NCBI GenBank assembly: GCA_016865505.2
Contig: AP025252.1
Coordinates: 930,001-994,000, forward strand
Length of the DNA stretch: 64,000 bases
Direction: 5' to 3'
Source: Bryobacterales bacterium F-183
GTDB taxonomy: Bacteria > Acidobacteriota > Terriglobia > Bryobacterales > Bryobacteraceae
Of the stretch, positions 16,903 through 24,418 are shown piece after piece. The notes beneath the pieces are model-generated. The model was not told the DNA's origin. It saw nothing but the letters and a program-made list of their open reading frames with translations, and made no database searches. A program made the position numbers and the translations under genes. Every line of letters begins with the position of its first letter. Within the stretch, counting starts at the first letter, position 1.

Positions 16903-17133
16903 TCATCGTTGGCCGTAAACTCGAGTCGCCAGGTCAAGGCCGAATCGCGACACAGCCATCTCGAAGCGGATATCAGCTTCCGTCGCATCCGGCTTTCTGC
17001 GCCGAATACCCGCTCGCTGCATCGCATTCCCAGCCTCAAGCAGCGACACACCAATCTGCACGCGCTCCGCCGGCGTCATCGCAGCTAGCCGCTGAAAGTA
17101 CGCTTGCCGTGCCTTTGGTGTCGAATCGTCCAT
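16903..17133 (-). CDS. Small hypothetical protein, 76 aa
   Basis: A compact helical, charged protein (MTPAERVQIGVSLLEAGN, then RRRKPDATEADIRFEM and FGLDLATRVYG). The 'TPAER ... AG-I-R-x-R-x-P-A/D-A-T/S-E-A-E/D-I' pattern is one I associate with small proteins found beside toxin-antitoxin-like pairs in soil bacteria, but no partner gene is present here, so no function is claimed. It ends 136 bases before ligD and starts 4 bases after the MaoC stop, so it could be the last gene of the valS-maoC operon. Confidence 0.6.
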   Translation of the reverse strand: MDDSTPKARQAYFQRLAAMTPAERVQIGVSLLEAGNAMQRAGIRRRKPDATEADIRFEMAVSRFGLDLATRVYGQR

Positions 17134-17137
17134 CGCC

Positions 17138-17584
17138 CTAAAGGTACCGCCGGCTCAACCACTCCGCCACCACCGCCGGCTTTTCGCGACCTTCAATCTC
17201 CACCGTGATGCCCCAGGTGAACTCCACCGCCGCATCCAGATCCTTCAATGACGTCAGCACCGCGCGAACCCGTATGCGCGAACCGGCAGGCACCGGCGAC
17301 ACGAACCGCAGCCGGTTGAACCCGTAGTTCACCGACAGCTTGCAAGGCTCCTCCATCGGCACAGCGTCCGCCATCAACTGCACCAGCAGCGACATCGTCA
17401 AAAACCCATGCGCGATCGTCGTCCCAAATGGTGACTCCGCCTTCGCGCGCTCAACATCCAGGTGGATCCACTGGTGATCCCCAGTGGCATCCGCGAACTG
17501 TCGGATCGTTTCCTGACTGACGGTCAGCCAGTCGCTAACACCTACCTCAGTACCCACTCGATCCCGCAGTTCGGCCAGTGTCAT
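17138..17584 (-). CDS. MaoC family dehydratase ((R)-enoyl-CoA hydratase-like)
   Basis: A 148-residue single hot-dog domain protein. The catalytic Asp/His hydratase-2 motif is visible in QFADATGDHQWIHLD, followed by the typical TIAHGFLTMSLL helix and NYGFNRLRFVSPVPAG. Members hydrate trans-2-enoyl-CoA to the (R)-3-hydroxyacyl-CoA in fatty-acid or PHA metabolism; the chain length cannot be read from sequence. The start codon overlaps the valS stop by 1 base (ATGA), so translation is coupled. Confidence 0.9.
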   Translation of the reverse strand: MTLAELRDRVGTEVGVSDWLTVSQETIRQFADATGDHQWIHLDVERAKAESPFGTTIAHGFLTMSLLVQLMADAVPMEEPCKLSVNYGFNRLRFVSPVPAGSRIRVRAVLTSLKDLDAAVEFTWGITVEIEGREKPAVVAEWLSRRYL

Positions 17585-20178
17585 CAGCCCAGCTCCTGGA
17601 GCGCCTGCTGGCTCTTTTCCAGCTGTACGTTGGCCGCGGCAAGCTTCTCATGCATCATTGCCACAACCTTTTCCGGACGCTTGCTCATCGCTTCGGTATC
17701 CGCCAACTGCGCGTCGTAGCCTGCAATCGTTTGCCGCAGCTTATCGATCTCTTTGTTGAGCTTCACACGCTGGGCCTCAATCTGCTCCGGCGATTCCTTC
17801 GGCACTTCGACAACAAGATCAAAGTCCGGCGTTGAGCGCTTCACGCCTTCCACGCCGCCATCCACGATCTCGACATTGGCCAGCTTTTCGATCACGACCT
17901 TATCCAGCGCCGTCGACGACGTCACCGTCGCCTTCAGCACCAACTTACGATCCAGCTTGCGTTCCGCACGGATATTGCGCGCCGCTACGATCACATCCTG
18001 CAGCACCGCCATCTGCTTCTCTGCCACCGCATCCACCGGCCCCGCCTGCGGATACGCCTTCAAAGAAATCGATTGCGACGGGTCCAAACGGTGGCTCAAC
18101 TCTTCCGTGATAAACGGCATCACCGGATGCAGCAACCGCAGGCCAGTCTCAAAGGTCGTCAATAATGACCGCCAGTCATCATTCAACCCGGACCCCTCGA
18201 CAAACCGCAGCTTCTTGATCTCCAGATACCAGTCGCAGAACTCGTCCCAGAAGAAGTGCCACACCGTTTGCGCCGCTTCGTGATACCGGTGCGCCGCCAA
18301 GTGCTTGGCCATGCTCGCCGCCGCATCGTTCAACCGGCTCTGGATCCACTTGTCTTCAATCGCCGGAGCGGCATTCTCAGCCGGAACCTGCGGCTCCACA
18401 CCGCTACGCTCCATGTTCAAGAAGATGAACCGCGCCGCATTCCAAAGCTTATTGGCAAATGCGCGAGCCGCATCCAGACGCTCATCCGTGAACGCGATGT
18501 CATTGCCCGCAGCCGCGCCCAACACCAGCGACAAGCGCATGGCATCGGTACCCCACTTCTCATTCACCGTTAGCGGATCGACGACATTTCCCTTGGTTTT
18601 CGACATTTTTTGACGATCCGCATCGCGAACCAGGCCGTGCAAATGCACCTGCCGGAACGGAACCTCGCCCGTCATCTCAATGCCGAACATGATCATGCGG
18701 GCCACCCAGAAGAACAGGATGTCAAAGCCCGTCACCATCAGCGTCGTCGGATAAAACGTCTTCAGATCCTCAGTCTGGTCCGGCCATCCCAACGTCGAAA
18801 ACGGCCACAAACCTGAGCTAAACCACGTATCCAGCACATCCGGATCTTGCACGATGTTGCCGGACCCGCACTTCGAACACGCCGTCGGATCTTCACGCAA
18901 AACCGTGATGCCTTCGCAATCCTTGCAGTGCCACGCCGGAATGCGATGGCCCCACCACAACTGGCGCGAAATGCACCAATCGCGGATGTTGCGCATCCAC
19001 TGGAAGTACGTCGCCTCCCACATCGAAGGCACCAGTTCGATCGCACCGGTCTCGACAGCCTTGATCGCCGGATCGGCCAGAGGCTGGATCTTCACCCACC
19101 ACTGCTTGGACACCAGCGGCTCGACAACCGTCCCGCAGCGCTGGCATTTGCTGATCGGCAGCGAATGCGGCTCCACCTTTTCAAGCAGCCCTGCCGCTTC
19201 CAGATCCGCGACAATCCGCTTGCGCGCCTCATAACGATCGAGCCCCGCGTACCCGCAGCCCATCGCCGTGATCTTCGCGTCCTCGCCAATCACTTTGATA
19301 AACGGCAGATTGTGGCGCTTGCCCGCTTCAAAGTCGTTCGGATCATGCGCCGGCGTCACCTTCACGCAGCCCGTGCCGAACTCGGGGTCCGCCATATCGT
19401 CCAGAATGATTGGGATCTCACGCTGCATCAGCGGCAGGATCACGGTCTTGCCATGCAGGTCCAGATACCGCTCGTCCTTGGCGTTGATGGCCACCGCCGT
19501 ATCGCCCAGCATCGTTTCCGGACGCGTCGTGGCAACCGTCAGATAGCGCCCCGGCATGCCCTTCACTTCGTACTTCACATGCCACAACGACCCGTTTGTG
19601 TCCTCGTGCACGCTCTCCAAATCGGACAGCGCCGTCGAACATCGCGGACACCAATTCACCATGTACTCAGCGCGGTAAATCAGGTCCTTTTCATACAGCC
19701 GGACAAACGTCTCGCGAACCGCGCGCGACAAACCGGGATCAAGCGTAAACCGCTCGCGGCTCCAATCGCAGGACGACCCCAAGCGCTTCATCTGATCGTC
19801 GATGCGCTTCTGGTAGATTTCCTTCCATTCCCAGACTTTTTCGAGGAATTTCTCGCGACCCAGGTCGTGCCGCGACACGCCGTCCTTGGCCAGTTCGCGC
19901 TCCACCACCATCTGCGTCGCGATGCCCGCGTGGTCCGTACCCGGCACCCACAGCGTGTTCTCGCCGAGCATACGATGCCAACGCACAGCCATATCGATCA
20001 ACGTGTGATCGAGCATGTGGCCCATGTGCAACGACCCCGTAACGTTGGGCGGCGGTACGGCGAGCGAGAAGTACTTCGCGCCCGGTTTTACCGTCGCGTT
20101 ATAGATCCCGGACTCAATCCACCACTGTGCCCAATGCGGCTCAAACCGCTGGGGTTCGTACACTTTCTCTAATTGCAT
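17584..20178 (-). CDS. valS: Valyl-tRNA synthetase
   Basis: An 864-residue class I aminoacyl-tRNA synthetase. The ATP-binding HIGH-type motif is HMGH at 51-54, the KMSKS-type motif is KMSKTKGN, and the editing (CP1) domain and zinc-binding Cys pairs (for example CQRCG, CKDC with CSKCG) lie between them. The C-terminus is the long coiled-coil arm that contacts tRNA. Length is normal for ValS. It heads a minus-strand unit with maoC and possibly the 76-residue gene, and is divergent from the phosphodiesterase gene with only about 33 bases between starts. Confidence 0.97.
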   Translation of the reverse strand: MQLEKVYEPQRFEPHWAQWWIESGIYNATVKPGAKYFSLAVPPPNVTGSLHMGHMLDHTLIDMAVRWHRMLGENTLWVPGTDHAGIATQMVVERELAKDGVSRHDLGREKFLEKVWEWKEIYQKRIDDQMKRLGSSCDWSRERFTLDPGLSRAVRETFVRLYEKDLIYRAEYMVNWCPRCSTALSDLESVHEDTNGSLWHVKYEVKGMPGRYLTVATTRPETMLGDTAVAINAKDERYLDLHGKTVILPLMQREIPIILDDMADPEFGTGCVKVTPAHDPNDFEAGKRHNLPFIKVIGEDAKITAMGCGYAGLDRYEARKRIVADLEAAGLLEKVEPHSLPISKCQRCGTVVEPLVSKQWWVKIQPLADPAIKAVETGAIELVPSMWEATYFQWMRNIRDWCISRQLWWGHRIPAWHCKDCEGITVLREDPTACSKCGSGNIVQDPDVLDTWFSSGLWPFSTLGWPDQTEDLKTFYPTTLMVTGFDILFFWVARMIMFGIEMTGEVPFRQVHLHGLVRDADRQKMSKTKGNVVDPLTVNEKWGTDAMRLSLVLGAAAGNDIAFTDERLDAARAFANKLWNAARFIFLNMERSGVEPQVPAENAAPAIEDKWIQSRLNDAAASMAKHLAAHRYHEAAQTVWHFFWDEFCDWYLEIKKLRFVEGSGLNDDWRSLLTTFETGLRLLHPVMPFITEELSHRLDPSQSISLKAYPQAGPVDAVAEKQMAVLQDVIVAARNIRAERKLDRKLVLKATVTSSTALDKVVIEKLANVEIVDGGVEGVKRSTPDFDLVVEVPKESPEQIEAQRVKLNKEIDKLRQTIAGYDAQLADTEAMSKRPEKVVAMMHEKLAAANVQLEKSQQALQELG

Positions 20179-20211
20179 GGAATGCCTTCAATGTATCATG
20201 TGGCTATCCGC

Positions 20212-21099
20212 ATGCTTCGTGTTTTCCTTCTGTTTCTCCTGGTTTTCAGCGCCTTTGCGGCCGATCGCCGCGTCCTGCTCGATGCCCACAACTGCTACCC
20301 GTACGCGGGTTTGTTCGACGATCGCATCGACCGTGCGCTAGCCACCGGCATCCCCATCGCCATCGAACAGGACCTCGCCTGGCACGTGGATCACTCGGTG
20401 CTGTCACACGAGGTGAAAACCACCGGAACCGAACCGCTCATGCAGAAGTACTTCTTCGAAAAGATCCGCCCCATCGTGGAAAAGGAACTCAAGGACGGAG
20501 ACAAGAAGAAGTGGCCAATCATCACTTTGAACCTGGACTTCAAGACCAACGAACCCGAACATCATCGCGCTGTATTGGCCTTGCTCAAGCAGTACGAACC
20601 CTGGCTGATGACGGCGAAGAAGGGCAAGAACCTCAAGAAAGTCCAAAAACTCAGCAAAGCGCCGATCCTTGTTCTAACGGGCGATTCCGACATCCAGAAG
20701 CAAACCTTCTACGACGCCGTACCTGCAGACGGCCGCCTGTTACTCTTCGGCGCCGTACCTCGCGGCACCCAGAACAAGGCGGACAATTACCGCCGCTGGT
20801 CCAACAACCCTTGGGGGATCGTCGAAGAAGGAGGCCAGAAGAAGGCCGGTGACTGGACCAAAGACGATGCCAAGCGCCTCAAGCAACTCGTCGACCAGGC
20901 GCACGACAACGGCCTGTGGATCCGCTTCTATACGCTCAATGGCATCTCGGCGCCAGGACTTGGCGAATCCTACAACTTCGGATCAAAAGAAGCGGTAGAA
21001 GCGCGGTGGAAGGCCTGCATCGAGGCCGGCGTGGACTTCGTCGCCACCGATCAATACGAAGAGTTCGCAGCGTTTCAAAAACAGCATGTGGCGCGTTGA
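20212..21099 (+). CDS. Exported PLC-like phosphodiesterase
   Basis: About 295 residues, TIM-barrel PLC-like phosphodiesterase superfamily. ATG 20212 begins a clear signal peptide (MLRVFLLFLLVFSAFA); ATGs at 20173-20191 are possible but 20173 overlaps valS. The catalytic start LLDAHNCYPYAGLFDDRID places the first His, and GIPIAIEQDLAW supplies the acidic metal-ligand strand; a second His would be expected near SHEV. The C-terminal GVDFVATDQYEEF is typical of GDPD/PLC-like proteins. The substrate (glycerophosphodiester or phosphoinositide-like) is not known. It overlaps the next gene by 14 bases. Confidence 0.7.
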   Translation: MLRVFLLFLLVFSAFAADRRVLLDAHNCYPYAGLFDDRIDRALATGIPIAIEQDLAWHVDHSVLSHEVKTTGTEPLMQKYFFEKIRPIVEKELKDGDKKKWPIITLNLDFKTNEPEHHRAVLALLKQYEPWLMTAKKGKNLKKVQKLSKAPILVLTGDSDIQKQTFYDAVPADGRLLLFGAVPRGTQNKADNYRRWSNNPWGIVEEGGQKKAGDWTKDDAKRLKQLVDQAHDNGLWIRFYTLNGISAPGLGESYNFGSKEAVEARWKACIEAGVDFVATDQYEEFAAFQKQHVAR

Positions 21100-21814
21100 G
21101 ATTCCCTGCGCCATTGGCGACGAGGACATCGTACTCGCGCAACTGCTCGGCCTCGACCTCGCCGCTGCAGACACGGACACACCCGGAATCGTCAAAGTCT
21201 GGTTCGCCGCACGTAACGATGCCGAACAAGCCGGCGGCGCGATCTTTGCGATCTTTGAAGAGGAAGTCCAGAACTGGAATGAATCCTGGCAATCCGAATG
21301 GTCTGCACAGCCGGTCGGCCAACGCCTGTGGCTCACCCCGCCCTGGGAAGACGCACCCGCGCCGCAAGGCCGTCTCAAGCTCGCGATGCACCCGGGTACA
21401 CTCTTCGGCAACGGTGACCACCCCACCACCTTGCTCTGCCTCGAAGCGCTCGAACGCCACTTCACCCCGGGCTGTACCGTAGCCGACATCGGTTGCGGCT
21501 CTGGATTGCTACAGCAAGCCGCCAAGCTACTCGGCGCGGCAACCGCCATCGGCTGCGACCTCGACTTTTCCGCTGCCCAGACTGCCCCCGATGCGTTTCA
21601 AGGCAGTGCCGACGCCATCGCCACCAAGTCCATCGACGTCGTCATCGCCAACATCCAACTTGGCGTACTCGAACGCATCCTGCCGGAACTCCATCGAATC
21701 GCCCGCAGAACCATCATCATCAGCGGCCTGCTAGAAAACCAGCACGTCGAAGGTGCGACGGACATCCACATCAAGGACGGCTGGATTTCGCTGACTTTGA
21801 AGCCGCCTTACTAG
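21086..21814 (+). CDS. prmA: Ribosomal protein L11 methyltransferase-like (PrmA family)
   Basis: A 242-residue SAM-dependent methyltransferase. PrmA signatures are HPGTLFGNGDHPTT (the G-T-G-x-H-P-T-T loop), the SAM motif VADIGCGSGLLQQAAKLLGA and NIQLGVLERILPEL in place of the usual N-I-L-x-x-P-L. E. coli PrmA trimethylates Lys residues of ribosomal protein L11. The protein is shorter than E. coli PrmA and its N-terminal L11-binding domain is compact. It overlaps the upstream gene by 14 bases and runs 44 bases into the convergent DUF1801 gene. Confidence 0.82.
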   Translation: MWRVEIPCAIGDEDIVLAQLLGLDLAAADTDTPGIVKVWFAARNDAEQAGGAIFAIFEEEVQNWNESWQSEWSAQPVGQRLWLTPPWEDAPAPQGRLKLAMHPGTLFGNGDHPTTLLCLEALERHFTPGCTVADIGCGSGLLQQAAKLLGAATAIGCDLDFSAAQTAPDAFQGSADAIATKSIDVVIANIQLGVLERILPELHRIARRTIIISGLLENQHVEGATDIHIKDGWISLTLKPPY

Positions 21815-22262
21815 CCTTGCGCCCGTCCTCATACGCGACAATGTAGTCCGCCACCGACACCTTGCCGGCAAACTCCGCGATCACATCCATCGGGATCGCG
21901 TCCAGATCTTTGAACCGCAAGCAGCTCTTGCCCATATCCAGCTTCTTGCCCGCTTTGGCAAACGCCTCGCGCAGCCAGGCATCGATGTGCGGCATCATGT
22001 ACGGCGTCATGAGGTACAGCGCCATATAATTCTTCTGCGACCCCAAACTAGCAAAGGTCAGCGGCTGCGATGGATCGCAATGGTATCCATCCGGATACAA
22101 ACTGTGCGGCACAACATAGCTGATCATGCCGTACTGCATCTCCTCTTTCAGCCCCTTCGGCAGCGACTTCTTCAACACCGTACGCAGCTTTGCGATCGCA
22201 GCGCGACGGTCCTCCGGCAGCTCTTCCAAGTACTCCGCAACGGTGGATGCTTTCGATGGCAT
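21771..22262 (-). CDS. DUF1801 domain protein (YdhG-like)
   Basis: A 163-residue protein from ATG 22262. DUF1801 features are STVAEYLEELPEDRRAAI at the start, then LKEEMQYGMISYVVPHSLYP, YMALYLMTPYM and KSCLRFKDLDAIPMDVI. Family members have a SufE-like iron-chaperone-type fold of uncertain function. The C-terminus ends in a basic Lys/Ala/Ser tail. It converges on prmA with a 44-base 3' overlap, and its start faces the DtxR-type gene 53 bases away. Confidence 0.87.
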   Translation of the reverse strand: MPSKASTVAEYLEELPEDRRAAIAKLRTVLKKSLPKGLKEEMQYGMISYVVPHSLYPDGYHCDPSQPLTFASLGSQKNYMALYLMTPYMMPHIDAWLREAFAKAGKKLDMGKSCLRFKDLDAIPMDVIAEFAGKVSVADYIVAYEDGRKASKAASKSAKSSRP

Positions 22263-22315
22263 ATAGGTGTGAGCGCCATCGTAGCGCATCCGGGTACTTG
22301 CGGTTTACGCTAGAG

Positions 22316-22981
22316 ATGGCTGCTCCGTTGAAGATCACGATTTCCAAGGAAAACTACCTCAAAGCCATTGCCGAAGCGCAGGCGGAAGGTGAGGTTGTCA
22401 TCGCTGCTACGCTCGCCCGTTGGCTCAACGTGTCAGCCCCCGCGGTAACCATGGCCCTCCGCCGCTTAAAGCGCGATGAGTGCATCACCGTTGCCACCAA
22501 GGACGGCCAGATCCACCTCACTCCTGCGGGACGCGCCATTGCGGACCGTCTCCTACGCCGCCACCACCTGATCGAGCGCATGCTAACCGAAGTCTTCGGC
22601 ATGGCTTGGTACCGCGTACACGATGAAGCCGAGCAACTCGAGCACGCCGTATCAGAAGAGTTCGAACGCCTCCTCGTCGCCAAGCTGGGTACAGAAAGCT
22701 TCTGCCCGCACGGCAACGGAGAAGCGGTGGAAAGCCCCGCCCTCCGCCGCGAGCGTGGCTGGAAGCCCCTCGCCGAACTCGAACCCGGGGCCGCCGCACG
22801 AGTCAAAACCGTGTACGAGCGCGACCGTCAACTCCTCGAGTACCTTGACCGTCTCGGCCTCCGCCCCGGCGCCGCTTTCACGGTAGTGTCCCGCAACTAC
22901 GACGACACGCTAACCCTCCGCCTCGACGGTCCACCCGTTCAGTTGGGTCTGTCCGCCGCCCAGAAGGTTTGGGTAGACTGA
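22316..22981 (+). CDS. DtxR/MntR-type metal-dependent repressor
   Basis: A 221-residue regulator. An N-terminal winged helix (ENYLKAIAEAQAEGEVVIAA, then LNVSAPAVTMALRRLKRD), a dimerisation/metal-binding region (HHLIERMLTEVFG, HDEAEQLEHAVSEE, then CPHG) and a C-terminal FeoA/SH3-like domain (LRPGAAFTVVSR) follow in the usual order. Such proteins bind Mn or Fe and repress transport genes. No iron or manganese transporter is adjacent, so the regulon is elsewhere. ATG 22316 matches the family start; the upstream frame to 22190 is not family-like. Confidence 0.9.
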   Translation: MAAPLKITISKENYLKAIAEAQAEGEVVIAATLARWLNVSAPAVTMALRRLKRDECITVATKDGQIHLTPAGRAIADRLLRRHHLIERMLTEVFGMAWYRVHDEAEQLEHAVSEEFERLLVAKLGTESFCPHGNGEAVESPALRRERGWKPLAELEPGAAARVKTVYERDRQLLEYLDRLGLRPGAAFTVVSRNYDDTLTLRLDGPPVQLGLSAAQKVWVD

Positions 22982-22988
22982 GATTGCA

Positions 22989-23225
22989 ATGGCTGTGATT
23001 CAAATCCCGGACGAACAGGCGGAGCTGTTAAAGCAGCGCGCTGCGGCCCAGGGGTTGACGCTCGAAGCGTGGCTACGCCAGATCGCGGACTCAAGCATTA
23101 CAGCTTCGCCAAAGCCATTTAAGAACAGCCGGGGACTGCTCGCCGAGTTCGGGCCTGCACCGTCCGCAGAAGAGATCGACGAAGCTCGTAGGCAAGTCTG
23201 GGGATGGGCGCAGAAGGACCAATAG
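22989..23225 (+). CDS. VapB-type antitoxin
   Basis: A 78-residue protein starting 7 bases after the regulator. The N-terminus (MAVIQIPDEQAELLKQRAAA, then GLTLEAWLRQIA) has the strand-helix-helix pattern of ribbon-helix-helix antitoxins, followed by a C-terminal tail that would wrap the toxin. The downstream PIN-domain toxin is broken (see the pseudogene at 23225), so this antitoxin is probably an orphan, possibly kept for DNA binding. Confidence 0.7.
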   Translation: MAVIQIPDEQAELLKQRAAAQGLTLEAWLRQIADSSITASPKPFKNSRGLLAEFGPAPSAEEIDEARRQVWGWAQKDQ

Positions 23226-23416
23226 TGTCATCCGTGGCGGATACGCACGGGGCACTTTGGTAACTTCTCAACGACGCTCGCCTTCCCGAGATCCCCCGCG
23301 AGGAAGTCCCTGACATGCCAGACCGCATCGTTGTCGCGACAGCGCTACGTCACGGCGTTCCCGTCATAAGCCGCGACCGCAAGATCCAGTCTTCTCTAGT
23401 CCCGACCATTTGGTAA
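23225..23416 (+). pseudogene. VapC (PIN-domain) toxin remnant
   Basis: Beginning at a GTG that shares its first base with the antitoxin stop, one frame encodes the PIN N-terminus (SVADTHGALW, including the first catalytic Asp), an in-frame TAA at 23261-23263, then LLNDARL followed directly by the family C-terminus (EVPDMPDRIVVATALRHGV, then PVISRDRKIQ and PTIW) to a second TAA at 23414-23416. Normal VapC is about 125-135 residues; here only about 63 codons remain, so roughly half the middle is deleted as well as the stop being present. The RNase toxin cannot be functional. Confidence 0.8.
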
Positions 23417-23421
23417 AGAAC

Positions 23422-23763
23422 ATGAGCCAAACCCTCCACTACAGCGAGACCACCGGCGACCCCTTCCGCGAACGCTGCGAGCGCCGCATCCTCCACACCC
23501 CCACCCTCATGACCGTCATCATCGACTTCCGCAACGGTCCCTGGCCCGAACCCGATCCCTTCCACTCCCACCCTCACGAACAAGTCACCTACATCGCAGA
23601 AGGCGACCTCATCTTCTTTGCCGAAGGAGACGAACCCAAACGCCTCACCGCCGGCGACATGTTTGCCGTACCCTCCAATCAGCCCCACTCCATCCAATTG
23701 CTTTCCCCTACGGCAAGACTGATCGACAGCTTCACTCCACTGCGTCAGGACTTCCTACCCTAG
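23422..23763 (+). CDS. Cupin domain protein
   Basis: A 113-residue single cupin barrel from ATG 23422. Cupin motif 1 is FHSHPHEQVTYIAEG (two His plus Glu-like ligand set) and motif 2 is MFAVPSNQPHSIQ with the last metal His. Such small cupins bind a metal and range from isomerases to sensors; no substrate can be read here. It starts 5 bases after the vapC remnant and ends 16 bases before the sigma factor gene. Confidence 0.85.
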   Translation: MSQTLHYSETTGDPFRERCERRILHTPTLMTVIIDFRNGPWPEPDPFHSHPHEQVTYIAEGDLIFFAEGDEPKRLTAGDMFAVPSNQPHSIQLLSPTARLIDSFTPLRQDFLP

Positions 23764-23779
23764 AAAGGCGTCGTTTACA

Positions 23780-24391
23780 ATGTCGAAGATGTCCGACACC
23801 GCTTTCCCCGACGACAACCAGCTGCAGGAAGTCACCGTACTCCTTGGCAAATGGTCTTCCGGAAATCAGGACGCTCTCGAACAAGCCACCGAACTCGTCT
23901 ACACCGAACTCCGCCGCATCGCCGCCGCGTACCTCCGCACGGAACGCGCTTCACACACCTTACAGCCCACCGCTCTGATTCACGAAGCCTACATGCGCCT
24001 CGCACGCATGCAACCGGGCAGCTTTGAAGGCCGCAAACAGTTCCTCGCCCTCGCCGCGCGCCTGATGCGCCAAGTCCTGGTGGACCACGCGCGCAACACC
24101 AAAGCTGCCAAGCGCGGAGGCGGCGCCACCAAGGTCAAGTTACAGGAAACGCTAGCCTACGCCTCGCCCGAACGCTCCGACGAATTCCTGATGCTCGACC
24201 AGGCGCTCACCCGCCTCACCGAATACAGCGCGCGCAAAGCCCAGATCATCGAACTCCGCTATTTCGGAGGTCTCGACATCGCGGAGATTGCCGAGTACCT
24301 GGGCATCTCCACCTCCACCGTCAGCCGCGAACAGCGCCTCGCCGAAGCGTGGCTCGCCGAAGCGGTGGGAGAAATGGACAGCGCGGAGTAG
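23780..24391 (+). CDS. ECF-type RNA polymerase sigma factor
   Basis: A 203-residue sigma-70 family protein of the acidobacterial/planctomycete ECF type (TIGR02999-like). Region 2 covers VYTELRRIAAAYLRTERASHTLQPTAL-type sequence with the diagnostic TALIHEAYMRLAR stretch; region 4 is the C-terminal helix-turn-helix (LRYFGGLDIAEIAEYLGIS, STSTVSREQRLAEAWL). No anti-sigma factor is adjacent. It is followed after 27 bases by a Ser/Thr kinase; this sigma/kinase pairing recurs in Solibacter-type genomes, where the kinase may control the sigma factor. Confidence 0.93.
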   Translation: MSKMSDTAFPDDNQLQEVTVLLGKWSSGNQDALEQATELVYTELRRIAAAYLRTERASHTLQPTALIHEAYMRLARMQPGSFEGRKQFLALAARLMRQVLVDHARNTKAAKRGGGATKVKLQETLAYASPERSDEFLMLDQALTRLTEYSARKAQIIELRYFGGLDIAEIAEYLGISTSTVSREQRLAEAWLAEAVGEMDSAE

Positions 24392-24418
24392 AACGTCGCG
24401 CCCGCGGATTCCGCTTGT

